Made by a program: the position numbers and the translations under genes. Below, one piece after another: positions 1 through 11,636 of a stretch of DNA of 64,000 nt. Below the pieces are notes generated by a model. That model ran no database searches. It saw only the letters and a list, made by a program, of their open reading frames with translations, and was not told the origin of the DNA. Source of the DNA: Diplosphaera chodatii (Eukaryota > Chlorophyta > Trebouxiophyceae > Prasiolales > Stichococcaceae); contig JAALGY010000032.1 of NCBI GenBank assembly GCA_032358165.1, forward strand, positions 62,001-126,000. The letters run 5' to 3'. Numbering within the stretch: the first letter of the stretch is position 1; every line of letters starts with the position of its first letter.

Positions 1-3000
1 CACAGCAGCTCACGGGCATGCCATGCCATGCACACGTCTAGCAGTGCTAGCACTGCACACCTTGTCCTGCAGCTTCACAGGGAAGTCCACGTTGGTCTGC
101 AGGGCGCTGCCCCGGAAGCCCACCGGCTTGGTGGAGATGTCACCGCCGCCCTGCAGTCGCAATGGCCTGGCATCAGTCTCTAGGTTGAGTGCAGGTCATC
201 CCATGAGCCGGATCACCAGACTGGCAAGCGGGGCTGCTCTGGGGTCGTCGGCGTTTGCTGCCATTCAACAGTCCACGCGTCTTGTTGACACATTTCTGCC
301 AGCAGAGCAGAGCGCTGCCGTGTTGCTTGCATACAGCCCCTGGCATGCACGACTGCTGGTGAGCGCGGTGCAAGCCACTCACGCTGGTGACGTTGCCGAC
401 CGCCTGCTTGGCCTTGTTGGCGGCGTCGCCCAGGGAGGGGCCATCGCCGCCGCCCGCGCCCTTCGCCTCGCCCTGCACCTTGTTGCCCGCCGTCTTCGCG
501 GCGTCAGCGGCCTGTCGGGCAGCACGACACGCGGATTGCTGGTCCGGTTCACTGGTCAGCACCAGCTCCCATAAGAGCGTGTCAGATGTCCACAGTTCTT
601 CAGGCGCAGCCAGTGACATGTGGTTTATCAGGAGAGCACTGCAAGGAAAGCGGCGCTGTCAAGATGAGGCACAGGTTACTGGGTCAGTTTTTAGCAGCGC
701 ATTGCTGTGCTTGTCGCAAGCATCGATTGTGCGCCTGCTAAGTTGGGAACCGTGGTGCCAGCAGACAGGGCAACACCTTGTCCTGCAGGCCGCCGAAGCC
801 GACGTTGACCTGCAGGCCGTCGCTGCGGCCGTTGAAGCCCACCATCGGCTGGTCCTTCAGCTTCTTGATGGCCTGCAGGACGCGGTGCAGGGATCTCAGA
901 CGACTGGTAGGCACACGCAGCGCACAGCCTGCAAGTGTCAAGATCTGAGTCCGCCTTCAGGGCGAGCGCATTGCCGGGCATGCAACCTGGTGAGACAGGC
1001 TGTGAAACATCAGCAGGGTGTCGGCAGCGGGTCCAGACACCATCCCTGCATACCCAGCTGTGGAAAATGCGACCAACAGAGCTTGGCACTGTTCCGAGTG
1101 TCGCACCCGCTTGGCGGCGTCGACGGTCTTGGCGTCGCCCGAGGCATCCGTCTTGGGGCCCTGCGTCTGGTCCGACAGATCCTGGGCCGCGCCCGTCGAC
1201 TTGTCGGTCGCAGACGCCGGCTGTGGCAGAAGTTGAACACCACATGTCAAACAGGTGTGCAGGTTCTCTGTTCAGCGCTGCAAGTGGGTGGAGCCGTGTG
1301 GAGCGGCTTGCCAGGCCTGCAGGCGGGCAGGCTGCCCAACAAACGTCTCAGAATACTTGCGCCGCTGCAAGCTGCCACACAGCAGTGAGGCTGGCGCAGA
1401 TCCACTGGGCGCATTTGGTGTTACCTTGTCACCGCCGCCGCCATACGCAGCGTCCACGTTGACCTGCAGGCCGCGAGCGTCGCCGCTGAAGCCCACAGAC
1501 TTCTTGCTGACGTCCTTGGTTCCCTGTCACAACAGGATCAACGCATTAGACGATGTCTGCTGGATGCTGCAGGGCATCATGAAGGAAGGGTTGACAAGTG
1601 GGCCACAGCGGGCCACAGAGTGATTTGAATTGTCCAGCGCAGATCTGCAGTCGAGTCGCCACATGGTGCCCAAAGGAAACATGGCAGAGGAGGGCGCGTG
1701 CACCGAAAATTGCACCTCTGCAAGCTTGCCGATCGTGTTCTTGGCTGGGCCCTGCAGCTCGGCCTCCTTGCGACCGCCCTTCGCCTCGTCGGCCACGCCG
1801 TTGGCCTGTACGTCAGGTGAGCACCGAGCTTGGCCCGACATACACACCATGTCTCGAGTGCAACGTCGCACCAGTGCCATTCATATGGTGTATCCAGGGC
1901 AGAGACTGCGGGGTACCTTGTCAGCGATGTTTGGCATGCCGCTGACGTTGACCTGCAGGCCGTCCGCCCTGCCGCGGAAGGCCACAGGCTTCTCGGCAAT
2001 GTCCTTGCTGCCGCCCTGCACAACATGGCAATTCGTACTGACGGGATTGCATGCAGCAAACGGGAACCAGCCAGAGCGGTGACTAAGTGCGAACCTGCAA
2101 TGACCCAACTGCAGCGCAGCAGCCAGCTGTGGACAATCACCATGCAAACATGGTTTGATACTAGTATCTGCTGCTCAACAGGCGCACCCCGGTGATCTTG
2201 CCGGCGGTGTTCTTGGCCTGGTCCAGGAAGCTCTTGGTGTCGCTGCCAGCGCCCTGCAGCGGGTTGGAGCCGCCCTGAGCAGCGCCCTTTGCCTGCTCGG
2301 CAGCGCCCTTGGCCTGCATCCGATGTATGTGCCAGTGCCACAATGATAGCGGTCGAGGTTTAAGGGGAACGAAATGATGTCGACCAGGCTGTTGGGTATC
2401 TGGTTATGAGCAATCAAAGGCACCTTGTCAGCAGCACCGCCCAGGTTTGGCAGGCCGCCCACGTTGACCTGCAGCCCGTCAGCCCGGCCGCTGAAGGCTA
2501 CAGGCTTCTCAGCAATGTCCTTGCTGCCGCCCTGCACACCGCGCCAGGTCACGCCGGCTCAGTTGCATACACAAGACAAACACACATTGCGATGTCCAAG
2601 CACAGGTAGCAAAAGCGCGAGTGCAGCACAGTGCCGTATCTTCACTTATATGAACGACCGTGCAGTGCGTGCAGGTTGTGACATGACTCCTGCCCAGCTG
2701 CAGGCGCACCCCAGTGATCTTGCCGGCGGTGTTTTTGGCCTGGTCCAGGAAGCTCTTGGTGTCGCTGCCAGCGCCCTGCAGCGGGTTGGAGCCGCCCTGA
2801 GCAGCGCCAGCCGCCTTGTCAGCAGCACCCTTGGCCTGCGACGCATATACATGTGTATCTTTTGTTTGGACCCTGGTGCCACATTGTTCAGCGATGAAGA
2901 CACCTCAGAGTTCAGGGATGGTAACCTGCATGGCCCTTTGTTCGTTGGATCATCTGCAACAAGCGCCTTCTGAGGCAGCATTCCAAGAGCAAAGCGCACC

Positions 3001-5055
3001 TTGTCGGCAGCGCCGCCCAGGTTTGGCAGGCCGCCCACGTTGACCTGCAGCCCGTCAGCCCGGCCGCTGAACGCTACGGGCTTCTCGGCAATGTCCTTGC
3101 TGCCGCCCTGTATGCACGGCAGAGTTACAAATGGAATATCGCATGCTTGCGAAGCACGACCCGTCAAAGCAGCGACCACATAAGGGCCTGATCTAGCTGA
3201 ATCTAGCTGGCAACGCTTAGCATGCAAAGAATGTGATGCAACATCTTCGACATCAACTGTCTGCTCAGTGCCAGATGCGACACTTACAGAGGGGCGCTCA
3301 ACAGATGTTTGACACAGCTGTGTGATTTGCACATGGCGCACCCCGGTGATCTTGCCGGCAGTGTTCTTGGCCTGGTCCAGGAAGCTCTTGGTGTCGCTGC
3401 CGGCGCCCTGCAGCGGGTTGGAGCCGCCCTGAGCAGCGCCCTTCGCCTGTTCGGCGGCACCCTTGGCCTGTGATGTATTCGAGTGCCAGGTTGGTCAAAA
3501 GCGAAGGCATCTCGAGCTCAAGGATGTCAGACTGCAGGGCAGTTGTTCATCACTTCTAGGGGAAAAAAGCACCTTCTGAGACGAGCATCTCGAAAGCAGC
3601 AGCACACCTTGTCAGCAGCACCGCCCAGGTTTGGCAGGCCGCCCACGTTGACCTGCAGGCCATCAGCCCGGCCGCTGAAGGCCACCGGCTTCTCAGCAAT
3701 GTCCTTGCTGCCGCCCTGCACGGCAAAATCATATTTGGATGAATGCATGCAACATTGCACGACCAAGCCAGGGCAGTGTCCACCTGCGACCTGCACATCC
3801 CAGCTGCAACTGACTAAAGCATACTCTTCAGAGGAAACTGCGCAGACATGCTTCAGGATCAGCTGTCTGCTCAAGACCAGGTGCGAGCTGTTTGATCAAA
3901 AAAAAACTCATTACATGTCGACACAGATGTGTGCTTCTTAAACAGCGCACCCCAGTGATCTTGCCGGCGGTGTTCTTGGCCTGGTCCAGGAAGCTCTTGG
4001 TGTCGCTGCCGGCGCCCTGCAGCGGGTTGGAGCCGCCCTGAGCAGCGCCAGCCGCCTTGTCGGCGGCGCCCTTGGCCTGCATTGTATACCTATGTCTCAG
4101 TGCCAGATTTGTCAGGCGGTGAAGGCTTTTGAACGCTCAGGGATGTCAACCAGCAAAACGTCGTCTGCTGTTTCAGTGGGGATCCAAGGCACACCTTGTC
4201 AGCCGCGCCGCCCAGGTTTGGCAGGCCGCCCACATTGACCTGCAGGCCGTCAGCGCGGCCGGGGAAGGCCACGGGCTTCTCGGCAATATCCTTGCTGCCG
4301 CCCTGCGCAACATGGCAGGTGACACTGGTTCAGGTGCAAAGCAAACAACACATTGCGGTGCCCAAGCACAACCAGCGACAGCCCCAGTGTAGCAAAGCGC
4401 AGTTCGCTAATACGAGTAAGCAGTGCGTACAGAGTTAATGAATTGGGTTTCTGCTCAGCAGCAGGCGCACCCCGGTGATCTTGCCGGCGGTGTTCTTGGC
4501 CTGATCCAGGAAGCTCTTGGTGTCGCTGCCGGCGCCCTGCAGCGGGTTGGAGCCGCCCTGAGCAGCGCCAGCCGCCTTGTCGGCAACACCCTTGGCCTGC
4601 AGCCGAATCCACTCGCGTGTGTCAGGCATTCTACAGGTTTGGGCACTCCACAGCCGAGCACATCATTGCTGCTCGATGTTGCTGGCAGCTTGGCACACAA
4701 GCTGCATGCTTCAATGACGCAGCGTACCTTGTCAGCCGCGCCGCCCAGGTTTGGCAGGCCGCCCACGTTGACCTGCAGGCCCTTGGCGCCGCTGAAGCCC
4801 ACGGGCTTCGTGCTGATGTCCTGGCCACCCTGCGGCAACACGTGAACACAAACACGGTCGCAGGTGTGCCACGCCTGGAACAGCAGCCGATGTGACAGCC
4901 AAGCAGCATCAGCAGGGTGCAAGACTGCCTGCCTGGGCGTTCTTCACCGGGCCGCCGCCCTTGCCGGCAGCGTTCTTTGCAGCATCGGCGGCGCCCTGCA
5001 GGGGGCCGCCGCCGGGCTGTGCGCCGCCGGACGCCTTGTCTGCCAGGCCCTTGGC
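1..5055 (-). repeat. Tandem array of A-exon/B-exon units, about 510-610 bp each
   Basis: Each unit holds one A exon and one B exon plus two introns. A exons read from splice sites: 1917-2015, 2424-2531, 3000-3107, 3608-3715, 4195-4302, 4728-4829. B exons: 2188-2313, 2710-2835, 3342-3467, 3951-4076, 4471-4596. Diverged pairs continue leftward near 1715, 1430, 1110, 777, 395 and 60. All start and end in phase 0, so units can be added or lost without breaking the frame. The central A exons encode identical or nearly identical peptides, while the outer ones differ widely. Introns are much less conserved than exons, although blocks such as the one starting AGTGCCA recur. Confidence 0.9.
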
Positions 5056-6847
5056 CTGCAGGGTTTGGATGGTGATCACAGAAAGTCGATATGTTCTGCA
5101 AAAGCCGCGCAGCAGGCGACTGGGCGTGAGCTGGCCGGTCCTGAGCCCTTTGCATGCTTGGGGAAACGCGTGCTCGGGGAACGCACACATTGTGACAGCC
5201 AAGACCTGTGATTGATTGAGGCAGCATACCTTGTCAGCCACGTCGCCGGGGGAGGGCAGGCCCACGTTGACCTGCAGGCCCTTGGCGCTGCCGCTGAAGC
5301 CCACGTTGGGCTGGCTCTGCAGGTCCTTGGCACCCTGCAGTGAAGGGGGACAGCTGTGTGCAGCTCCCCATAGCCCCCCATACGTGGTATGCACTGCTGC
5401 TGCACTTCGATTGGGTTGTGGTGCGCATGGCTCCACCGTGACACAGAACAGCCTGCAGGTAAAGAGCAACAGCGCACCTGGCGAGCGCTGCCGGCCACCC
5501 GCTCTGCATCGGGGTTGACGTTGCCGGCAGCCTGCAGTGGTGAGCAGCAGACCGGTGACGGTGTGATCAGAGGTGCAGGCCGCCACGCAGGGTAGATGCT
5601 TGTGAACGTATTTAAGACAGCACCGCCAGGGCACTCACGTTCTGGACGGCCTCGCCGATGCTGGGGGCAGTCTTGACACCCTGCAGCAACGGCATGGACA
5701 GCGCAATGGAGACCAGGCTGACTTGTACTGGCTGCACCAGCTCACGTTGTCTTTCCAGCTGGTGTTACGCATCTGGCCAAAGACACAGATACCCCTGAGC
5801 TGTGCATGTGGCACTTTGTGTGGACAACACACACGGATGCCATGATCACCTTGTCAGCGCCAGCCTTCGCCTCATCGATGAAGTTGCTGAGGGGGTTGCC
5901 GCCAGCGCCCTGTGCGGCACCCGCAGCCTTGTCCTTTGCTGCGCCAGCCTGCACGTCCGACACCCAACATCTGAGTCATACTGAAAGAACCAGGCGTTGG
6001 AGTAATCATGCAGCACACGCCCAGTGACATGCCGGTGCAGGATCACGCATCTGTTGCACCTCAGTCGCAGCTCAGGCATCCGAGACTGTACACTATAGGA
6101 AAGAAGTGTCAGATTAGGAGGCACTCGTGCGTGCCTGGTTCAGAACGCTGTCCAGCGGTCCGGCGTTGGCCGCCAGCGGGGACAACGCGAGCGTGGCAGC
6201 TGCGACGGCGGCGATGGCCTTCTTGGCCACATCGCCCACCGGATCCTGCGCAGCAACGGGTGCACACACGTCAGATGCCGCGCTCAATGTGCTACATTAC
6301 TTCTGAGTCAAACTGGACACCAATGCATGACGTCTGTGACCCGAGCCAGACAATATGGTGCCATGCCCGTTTTGAAAGGTGTTGTTTACCTGCAGGGGAC
6401 ACAGCGTCAAACTATTGATACACTTGCAGACACAAAGCGTAGGCCTGTTCAGGGTGGGTCGCCTGAACGGCGGGTCATGCGATCCGCATTTGTCCCGATC
6501 CGAATATGTGCCGTGACGCATCAAGCTGCTAGGGCAGTCCCTGAGCCCCATATTAGATGATCAAAGCATTCCAAAGGGTCTTATGCTTGCTGGATGATAC
6601 ATCCGACAGCGTTTGGCGGTGCTGCACATCAATTGCAGCTGCCAAGCAGCCGAGTAGTCGGACCAGTTGGCACTGCCGACAGCCACCATCCAATGCACAG
6701 GCGGCCGCCAGTCTGGAAGTGCACCTGGGCAGCCTGTGTGACGACCGCCACGCGCCGGCGCGGCGGCGCAGGGCCTGCCCTGAAGGGTGCGGTGCGGCTG
6801 GACTGCACCGAAGTCCGGAAGCCCGTCTGCTGTGTTGCGTACGCCAT
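1..6847 (-). CDS. Putative thylakoid-lumen-targeted A/B-module tandem-repeat protein, 3' end beyond window
   Basis: I do not recognise this family. Exon 1 (6725-6847, exact) encodes a 41-residue basic Ser/Ala/Arg-rich peptide with no acidic residue, typical of a chloroplast transit peptide. Exon 2 (6135-6245) encodes KK followed by a hydrophobic Ala/Leu run ending SPLAANA, as in a Sec-type thylakoid transfer signal with an AxA cleavage site. Then come small exons at 5850-5948, 5639-5680, 5478-5531 and 5230-5334. They lead into at least ten alternating phase-0 exon pairs. Module A is about 36 residues with the motif KPVxFxGxxxGLQVNV. Module B is about 42 residues, Ala/Gly/Lys-rich, with SFLDQAKNTAGKITG. 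The protein looks disordered and mildly basic. B modules faintly resemble LEA-type AKDKA repeats. It is a tandem paralogue of the gene at 7495-11003. The exon 2 donor appears to be GC. Function is unknown and the lumen location is inferred from the signal only. Confidence 0.7.
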
Positions 6848-7494
6848 GTTTGCTGAAGTAACGCTGTGTGTAGAGATCAAAAGAATGCAATGTCAAAGCA
6901 AATCAGCGTGCGGTAAGCGATCAATCAGAGGCACGCTGCACCCGCTGCGATAAGGCGACACTGGACACGTTGATGGGCACGTGCGTTCTAGAATCTCCAG
7001 TGGCAGTCCATCGGGGCGGCTTCACCGCGCCTCCTCCCTGTCAGACAGCCTTGCCTGTACGCCAGACAATCAGCTTTCACTGCACATGTTGACGGCCCAA
7101 TGAATCTGCTGCATGCGGTCAACCGCGAGGTGAACTTGGAACTGCTACGTGTGTGGCGGCGGCGCCAGCGCTATGCAATTTGGGACGGGCGCAGACGGGA
7201 ACAGATTGTCAGTTGCATTACTGATCCTGATGAATGTTGCCGGCTCATAGTAGCATTACAACGTATAGTACTCAGCACTGACATTTCTGCAAACGTGCCA
7301 CCAGAGTAACCATCATGGTCCAATGCAAGACGATCAGCCAAGTCTCTCTGAGTGCCCATGTGCGGCGACTGAAGGCAGCCTGATCAGGGCGCCCCTAAAA
7401 ATGGTTTGGCTTGCACAATCCAAGCCAATACCGCATCCCCCTGTCCCATGCATGCAATGCTCCCATCAAGCATCAGCAACACCCCCGCAGCTCG
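6848..7494. other. Intergenic spacer between the two A/B-module paralogues
   Basis: It holds the promoter and 5' leader of the left gene and the 3' end of the right one. A 69-codon plus-strand frame (7100-7309) has no recognisable features, and I do not call it a gene. No repeat or RNA gene was seen. Confidence 0.5.
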
Positions 7495-10400
7495 TCACAC
7501 ACGGAAGCCCTCGTTGCCGCTCTTCTTGGGGGTCTGCCCCGCGGCCGCCTCCGACTCGAAGCGCGCCTCAGCGCGGTCCGCAGCCCCCCCTGGACCGGTG
7601 CGGCCGCTGCTGGCGCCCGGGCCCTGGCTCGGCGCCGAGTCAGACGCGGCGCGCGCCTTCACGCCACTGGTCGACTGCATGGCAGCGAAACCAGCATGTC
7701 GGCTGGCAGCAGCTCCCATGCCAGCACCCTCCACTAGCCGTGCACACAGTATGGTGCGCAGCTGCAGAACAGGCGCAGCTGCACAGGCTTCAGGCAGTCC
7801 AGGGCCCTCCAGGCATTGCGCAAGCCGCCATGCAGACAATGTACAGAAATGCAGCAGGCCACCTTTCAGCCAGCAGCCATCAGAAGACAGCACAGCAGGC
7901 TGCAGAAGGGGCCCTGGAAACCTTGCAGCAACGTACCCCTCACACCTTGTCCACGATGGTCTGCGCATCGCCGGTGGCAGTGTCGCTGGCGGTGACTGCC
8001 TGGTCGGGGTCAGCCTTCTTGGACTGCAGGTTTGGAACAAATTGGCATCAGCGGGCGTTGTCTTGCGACAAAACCGTTAAATACGTGGGATGAGCCGCTA
8101 CTTTATGAAAGGTCATGCATCAGTGGGAGTAGTAAGGGCTTGTGCCGCACTGGTGGCAAAACCACAGCTGATATCAGTCTTGCAGTCAGCAGGGTGGAAT
8201 CATGAGGCGGTGTGTACTGCACAGGGTATACCTGGGCGCCGGTGATGCTCTGCAGGTCGCCAAAGCGCACGTTGTGCTGCAGCGACGCGGTGTCGAAGCT
8301 GAAAGATGCGCCTGTCACGGCATCCTTCACCTACAGAACACCAGTAGCGATTGAGAATGCCAATCACACAGCAGATCATTGTGCTGCCATGCATCAGGAT
8401 GACAGCCACCTTAGCGCTGCCGTCGAACGTTGGCAGCGGTCCACATGCTGCTGAAGCACAGGCGCAGCAGTATCCCATTATTTCAGGGCAGCAAAGCCTT
8501 TGGTTGACAAACATACTTGGGTTCATATTTCACAGCTCACCTTCTGGGCGCCGCCCTGCAGCGCTTTGGGCACCTCCGCATTGGCGTCGGCCAGCTGCTG
8601 CGCGGCGCGCTTCGACTGCTCCGGCCCGCCCGTCGGGTTGCTCAGCACCCGGCCAGCCTCCTGCTCCACGCGGCTGGCAGTCTGCAGGGGATTCACACAG
8701 AAGCTTGATTACTGTGCGTCCCAATCATCGTTCATGCAGGCATGCCCGTCTGCTGCGTGGTGCTGTCCACCGGGTGCACACCAGCGCCTGGTGGGTATAG
8801 TCAAATGACAGGCGACAGCCTGCACATAGCAGCAGGCAAGGGTGTGTGGCAGGGAATCACTGTGAGCTCACGTTGGACGCGCTCTGGCCGGGGTTGAACA
8901 GGCTCTCCTTCAGCTCTTGGATGCCCGCGTTGGCCTGCCGGGACGGGTCAGCACGGCGGTCAGTGGCGATTGCACTGACGCGCAGAAGCCCTTTCCCAAC
9001 ATCCGACACTGGCCTGCACAGGCGCCTAAGACCAGATGGGCAAGCGGTCTGCACTGGCGGCGCACCTGATCCTTCGTGGTGCCGGTCTCGCCACGGCCAA
9101 AGGTCTTCTGGTCCACGTTGACCTGCAGCAGGAGCAAAATTGAAGCAATCAGACGCCTGCGACCCAGCGCAGTGCAGGCGGCTGGCCTTTGCGGCGGGCT
9201 GATGCGCCTGCGCATGCCGGCGGCGCCAGTGCGCTTGCGCAGCAGCGGACACGCGGCAGAGGCTGGCTGGGGGCCAGGGGGCAGCAGGGTCTGGCGGTTC
9301 GAAGGGCGGTCACCTGCAGGGAGGCGCCGTCCCAGGACACGGGCTTGCTGCGGTCGCTGGCGGAGCCCAGGGCGCCCTCCTTGTCCATCTTGTCCAGCGC
9401 CTGCAGCGGGCGCAAGCAGACGCAGCCCACCCGTCACTGCTGCCCAAAAGCCAGAGGGCACTCTGCTCCAATTTAGCTGGAGTGCTCAGCTGTGCTCAGG
9501 CTCGACTGCTGGCGTGCGCGCGGCTTCCAAACCAACTGTGCAACAAGACTGTGAACAGGGGGATGCTGTGACGTGAGTGCTTCGACACCTGGTTGCCGCC
9601 GGCGCCGCCGGGGCCCTTGGTCGCCTGCCCGGCCAGGTCCGACAGCTTCTGGCCGAGGCTCACGGAGCCCTTGCCGGGGCCCTCCTGGTCGCCGCGCTGC
9701 CCGGCCGCCTGCCGCTGCAGGGTGGGCAGCACAGCGCAGCTTGGTGAGCGATGTGGTGCAGTGCAGCACGGTGTCAAGGCTCAATGGGTGGTGCACAACT
9801 GCCGGGGAGCACAGCGTCGCTTGTCGCAGCATCCTGCTGGGCTGCGGTGCACGTTCCTGTGCTAAGCACTGCGGATGGCTCAGGATGCAGACAGCACAGC
9901 ACGCTGCTGGATTCCAACAGGTTGATGCTTGTGACCGTCCCCAGTGCTCACCATGTCAGCCTGCGCCGCGCCGCCCGCCTTGAAGAAGGTGTCGGTCTTG
10001 CCGCTGTTGGGGTCCTCCTGGCCGCGCCCCGGCGTGATCTCGCCCTTCTTCTCTGTGCGACACAATCATTGGGAGCCTTCAGCAGGAGGGACATCTCTGC
10101 ACACTGAGCAAGGCAGGCACACGACAGCACTGCCGTCTCGGAATCACAGAGCGTAGGCGCCCTCAACACTGCGACCACAGCATGACTAAGAGCGGACTCA
10201 GCACCGCTGCGCAGCTTGACGCAGATGCTGCCTCCGCCTGGCCTCGTTGCAACAAATGGGCAGCATCTTAGGTCGACTTTTTCCAGATGCCCTGACGCAC
10301 CCTGGGAGTCCATGAAGGAGCGGGCGGCCTGATCCTCCTCGCGGTTCCGGCTGGGCATGATGCTGGACTCGGTGGCGCCCGCCGCCAGGGGCGTCAGCGC

Positions 10401-11003
10401 CACGGCGGCCGCCGCGAAGGCCGCCACCGCCTTCTTGGCGGCGTCCGCCAGGGGCTCCTGTGCGGCAGTGGTGCAGAGTTGAGCCTGTTGTGAGGTGACT
10501 GGAAGATCCCGAGTGCACCCACCAATAGGATACAACTCAGCACGCACAGCGCTTCAAAGTGTGATAAAGCAAGTGCGTGTGTTGCTCTGCCAGATTGACC
10601 AACCACGGATTGAAGCTACAAGTAAGAGCGATCTGATCCACATGGGGACGGTGATCTGCAAACGGTGCGGAGCGACCATCGCGTAGGAACAGACACACAG
10701 CGTGTGAACGGTCTGAGTGCTTCCTGTTGGCGCGCGAAATACTGAAGATCTAGCTTGAGCATGCAGCGCGGCTGCTGCGGCCAGATCGCAGCGCAGGCAG
10801 CTGCGGTGAACCCAATTCTATCCACCTCAGCACAACACGATCGCTGTACGCTGTCCCCTGTGAAGTCCCACCTGTGCTGCCTTGGTCACAACCGTGCGCC
10901 TGCTGCGGGGCACCGCCGCGCTCGCTGACCGGAAAGGTGCGGGCGATCGGCTCTGCGCTCCGATCCGGGCGCTGCACTTCGACGTCTGCATTGCCGCGGC
11001 CAT
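7495..11003 (-). CDS. Putative thylakoid-lumen-targeted A/B-module protein, complete paralogue
   Basis: Unrecognised family, paralogous to the gene at 1-6847. Exon 1 (10872-11003, exact, 44 residues) is a transit-peptide-like Ser/Ala/Arg segment ending RRTVVTKAAQ, parallel to VAVVTQAAQ in the neighbour. Exon 2 (about 10303-10457) holds KK plus a hydrophobic Ala-rich stretch ending TPLAAGA. Further exons lie near 9950-10058, 9590-9720, 9315-9405, 9066-9125, 8873-8940, 8540-8682, 8232-8330 and 7946-8025. The last ends at the stop at 7495-7497. Module-A-like sequence is present once as KPVSWDGASLQ/VNV, split by an intron between Q and V, and faintly as FSFDTASLQHNV. The rest is hydrophilic and rich in Ala, Gly, Gln, Ser and Asp. 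It is not expanded into an array, so it may keep the ancestral layout. Function is unknown. Confidence 0.65.
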
Positions 11004-11636
11004 AGCTGCGTCTCAGTGGGTAGAGGTAACGTTCAAGGCTGATTCGTTGCTTGTTTGAAAGGTCGTCCTGGTGATAGTAGCGGATAGAATGCGATCTGCA
11101 GTCCGGCACGCTGCCACGAAGCCGCACATAGGATTGGGCCACAAACCCTACTTTGCCGCGACGGTCGCGGCAGACCACGGTGAAAGGCAGGAATCATGGT
11201 TGGTCCAAAAAGGCTGCCTGTTGATGGCAGCCTACCTTTGGACGTTTGGAGTGCAGCTTTACAGTGGCCTGATATGCATGCTGCAGACCCCAAGCAGATT
11301 GTGCAGATCCTTCAAAATGCTTCAGGTGACAGGCACCGTGTAGGTACATTGTGGCAGGAGGTTGTTGCTCACGCAGCCTCTTGGGCTCTCTTATGTGATC
11401 TCCGATAGGAGGGAAGCGTTCTACTGATCACTGCCTGCACGCTTGGTCGCCCTTGGATCGACGCATGATGTGAGCGTCAGCCTGCGAGCGCCCGCCCTGG
11501 GTCATGACGGCCATGGCATCCCCTGGTGCGCTGATCACCTGGTGCAGTGCTGCGCCGCTGCTGAGGCATAGCTAACAAGAATTGCAGACCTACCAGCATC
11601 ACCAGTATGGATCAGACCACGTCAGATATTGCAGAC
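11004..11636. promoter_or_regulatory. Divergent intergenic region, lumen-protein gene / VPS16
   Basis: About 630 bp lie between two start codons that point away from each other, so both promoters must be here. I see no convincing TATA box or other motif. A further 5' VPS16 exon could lie here, because the VPS16 start is uncertain. Confidence 0.4.

Noticed and set aside
1..5055. The tandem array as a CRISPR or satellite array
   Set aside because: The conserved blocks are 99-126 bp coding exons with phase-0 splice sites, not short identical repeats with unique spacers.
4909..5634. 241-codon minus frame in the repeat gene
   Set aside because: It contains two genuine exons, but the sequence between them is intron with good GT and AG borders and no repeat motif.
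7100..7309. 69-codon plus frame in the spacer between the two repeat genes
   Set aside because: No motif, no paralogue in the window, and this length is expected by chance in GC-rich DNA.
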